Source of the DNA: MFAQ01 sp964592455
GTDB taxonomy: Bacteria; Patescibacteriota; Microgenomatia; UBA1400; MFAQ01
DNA length: 12,680 bases
Assembly: GCA_964592455.1 (NCBI GenBank)
Contig: CAZQDQ010000022.1
Span: 1-12,680, forward strand
Direction: 5' to 3'
The notes under the pieces were generated by a model, which was given only the letters and a program-made list of their open reading frames with translations, made no database searches and had not been told where the DNA came from. The position numbers and the translations under genes were made by a program. Below, piece by piece: positions 11,019-12,680 of this stretch. How positions within the stretch are numbered: position 1 is the first letter of the stretch; every line of letters begins with the position of its first letter.

Positions 11019-12137
11019 ATGTATAGCTTTGTGGGATACTTGAGTATTGTGATACCTAAGGAAAGATTTGTAGTATTGGACCTACTAAGAGGCTTTTTTG
11101 TGGCTAGTTTAGTGGTAATTCACCTCAGGCTATGGCCAAATTTGCTGATGGCGATTAGTGGAGGTTCAAAACTTTGGGTTTCGGTAGGAATTGGTTTTTT
11201 TTGTATATCTGGGTTTTTGTTTGGCTACATAAATAGGGTAAATTGGAAGCTATCAAAAGAGTCAGTATTACAGAGGGTGCTTAAAAGAGCACGAGTTCTT
11301 TACACCTGGTCAATTTTGACAACAGTTATTTTTACTCTTTGGGGTAATTTACTACCACCTGAGTTTAGAAAGAGTGGAATGTGGGAGTTGAATGGCAACA
11401 ATACTATGGACATGCTATTAAAAACACTTACTTTTCAGTATGTATATGGCTGGGCCGACTATCTTAACTATTACGTGGTTTATATATTGCTGTCACCAAT
11501 CTTTTTCTTTTTAATTGAAAAATATTCGTGGAGGTTGGTGGTTTTAATAAGCGGTCTTTTCTATTCTTTTCATGGAGCCAGTGTTTATTTTGGAATGCAG
11601 TTTGTTTTTTTTGTTTCTTTGGCGGCAGGTTTCTGCTTTGATGATTTGCGTGATTTTTGGCAGAGCTTAGGAGAAAAACTTAGAGGAAAAATTGATGTAT
11701 TTATGATGAGGGCATTTTTTATTACAATATTGGTGAGTATTTTTTCGGTTCATTATTTTGAGAGGTTTGTAAATTTGTTTATTGGATCAGAAGAGTTGGT
11801 TGGTTACCTTGTCCACAAAAACAGGGTCTTGAATTTGTATTTTGATAAACAGTCGGTGGCAGTGGGTAGGATTGTACTGTGGCCGTTTTGGCTTTATGGG
11901 TTTGTGGCTATATTTTCGAAATATAAAGATTTTTTAGTGAAGTTTTTGGGCGGTTTTTTGGTATATATTGGCCAGAATCCCTTAAAAGTATATTTAATTC
12001 ATTCTTTTGTGGTATTTCCGACTCCATACTTTGTTAGCTTATTGTCTGTAGACAATTATCTGGAGAGAACGCTTTTTTCTGGTTTTGTCCTTTGGCTTAC
12101 ATACTTTATCTCTAAGAGATTGATTATAAATATTTAA
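11019..12137 (+). CDS. OpgC/acyltransferase-3-like integral membrane protein
   Basis: The protein has 372 residues with about ten hydrophobic helices. The N terminus 'RFVVLDLLRGFFVASLVVIHL' matches the 'LDxLRG...H' signature of OpgC and acyltransferase-3 membrane enzymes; R24 and the presumed catalytic H35 are present. 'GFFCISGFLFGY' (60-70) fits the next helix of that superfamily, and 'YIGQNPLKVYLIHSFVV' near 316-332 fits its C-terminal end. Relatives transfer acyl groups such as acetyl or succinyl to extracytoplasmic sugars. The likely role is modification of surface polysaccharide or glycan, with unknown donor and acceptor. The ATG start has no Shine-Dalgarno sequence. An in-frame GTG at 11049 would remove ten residues and give a more usual N terminus, with TGGGATACT (11032-11040) upstream, so the start is uncertain. 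The DNA-glycosylase gene follows 14 bases later, probably in the same transcript. Confidence 0.8.
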   Translation: MYSFVGYLSIVIPKERFVVLDLLRGFFVASLVVIHLRLWPNLLMAISGGSKLWVSVGIGFFCISGFLFGYINRVNWKLSKESVLQRVLKRARVLYTWSILTTVIFTLWGNLLPPEFRKSGMWELNGNNTMDMLLKTLTFQYVYGWADYLNYYVVYILLSPIFFFLIEKYSWRLVVLISGLFYSFHGASVYFGMQFVFFVSLAAGFCFDDLRDFWQSLGEKLRGKIDVFMMRAFFITILVSIFSVHYFERFVNLFIGSEELVGYLVHKNRVLNLYFDKQSVAVGRIVLWPFWLYGFVAIFSKYKDFLVKFLGGFLVYIGQNPLKVYLIHSFVVFPTPYFVSLLSVDNYLERTLFSGFVLWLTYFISKRLIINI

Positions 12138-12151
12138 TTTGCTTGGCTATT

Positions 12152-12680
12152 ATGATTTCTATAAAAAAAGTTACAAAACATTTCGAAGTTTGTGAGCCTC
12201 AACTGGTGAACATAATAAGGGAAATTAACTTTGCAGACTGGTTTGATGTTGAGGTTGATTCTGGCAAGTATTTTAGTGATTTGTGTCGGACTATTGTTGG
12301 TCAACAATTGGCTGGTAAAGCAGCGGAGGCAATATTTAAAAGATTTTCGGCGCTATTTGGTGGTATGGTTACGCCAGATGCGGTTTTGGAAGTTGACGAA
12401 CAGTTAATCCGGGATGTTGGCTTGTCCTGGGCGAAAGTAAGAAGTGTGAGAGATTTGTCAGAAAGAGTAAGAACTGGCAGTTTGGACTTGAAAATATTGG
12501 ATCAGCTTGGAGATGAAGAGTTAATTACGGAGTTATCTAAAGTTAAAGGGATTGGACGATGGACAGCAGAAATGTTTTTAATCTTCCGGTTGGGGCATGA
12601 AGATATTTTTTCTTTGGGTGACCTAGGACTTAAGAACGGTTTAAAGAAGTTTTTAAATAGGCAAGAGATTAGTTTAGAGG
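12152..12680 (+). CDS. DNA-3-methyladenine glycosylase (AlkA/HhH-GPD type), 3' end missing
   Basis: I read 176 codons before the window ends. The protein matches HhH-GPD alkylbase glycosylases, which remove alkylated purines from DNA to start base-excision repair. 'IVGQQLAGKAAEAIFKRF' (48-65) is the typical first helical motif. 'GLSWAKVRSVRDLSERV' (90-106) fits the 'G.s..K...l..la' segment. 'VKGIGRWTAEMFLIF' (131-145) is the helix-hairpin-helix that grips the DNA backbone. 'SLGDLGLKNG' contains the catalytic aspartate D157. Nothing from the long AlkA N-terminal domain is present, so it is the short form found in many bacteria and yeast Mag1. The start ATG lacks a Shine-Dalgarno sequence and lies 14 bases after the preceding stop, so it is probably translated as part of that transcript. 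Only about the last 20-30 residues should be missing. Confidence 0.88.
   Translation, partial: MISIKKVTKHFEVCEPQLVNIIREINFADWFDVEVDSGKYFSDLCRTIVGQQLAGKAAEAIFKRFSALFGGMVTPDAVLEVDEQLIRDVGLSWAKVRSVRDLSERVRTGSLDLKILDQLGDEELITELSKVKGIGRWTAEMFLIFRLGHEDIFSLGDLGLKNGLKKFLNRQEISLE

Noticed and set aside
1..12680. CRISPR array, transposase, integrase or toxin-antitoxin pair
   Set aside because: There are no regularly spaced repeats, and none of the translated frames shows a DDE, tyrosine-recombinase or typical toxin signature. The only direct repeat of note is the tRNA-derived 22-mer pair.

Overview
The window looks like part of a small, AT-rich bacterial genome. I lean towards the Candidate Phyla Radiation (Patescibacteria, for example a Microgenomates-like lineage). 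The grounds are gene content and style: a fused ADP-forming acetate-CoA ligase, a membrane-anchored spermidine-synthase-like protein, an OpgC-like membrane acyltransferase, short intergenic gaps, several starts without a Shine-Dalgarno sequence, and many proteins I cannot assign. This is an inference from style, not a phylogenetic result. All long reading frames read through in the standard code, so UGA is not recoded as glycine here.

Left part (3-3716, plus strand): four genes, each followed by a clear intrinsic terminator. They encode an acidic unknown protein, a helical coiled-coil protein behind a near-consensus promoter and a 5'-leader hairpin, a membrane-anchored periplasmic-binding-protein/OmpA fusion, and a second unknown protein. 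The coiled-coil and fusion genes are separated only by a terminator with no visible promoter after it, so the fusion gene probably depends on partial read-through. Base composition is visibly more GC-rich here than on the right. Centre-left (3761-5725, minus strand): a tight two-gene operon of unrecognised soluble proteins, with its own promoter and a terminator that faces the plus-strand terminator.

Middle (5768-8393): the ADP-forming acetate-CoA ligase gene, which gives substrate-level ATP from acetyl-CoA, is followed by a compact RNA-rich region. This holds a candidate Y-shaped structured RNA (7896-8016), tRNA-Pro(UGG), tRNA-His(GUG) with encoded CCA, and a 22-bp duplication of the tRNA-His 3' end that brackets a 125-bp GC-rich multi-hairpin segment. 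That last arrangement resembles a tiny integrated element or its remnant at a tRNA attachment site, and is the most interesting feature of the window.

Right part (8458-12680): a small unknown gene with a probably leaderless mRNA converges, with overlapping stops, on a membrane/spermidine-synthase-like gene. Upstream of the latter is a TIR-domain gene in which the usual catalytic glutamate position appears to hold tyrosine. Divergent from it are an OpgC/acyltransferase-like membrane protein and the start of an AlkA-type DNA glycosylase gene cut by the window edge. I found no CRISPR array, transposase, integrase gene or replication origin. No gene-free stretch exceeds about 300 bases; the two largest gaps (7856-8064 and 8243-8457) hold the RNA elements described.
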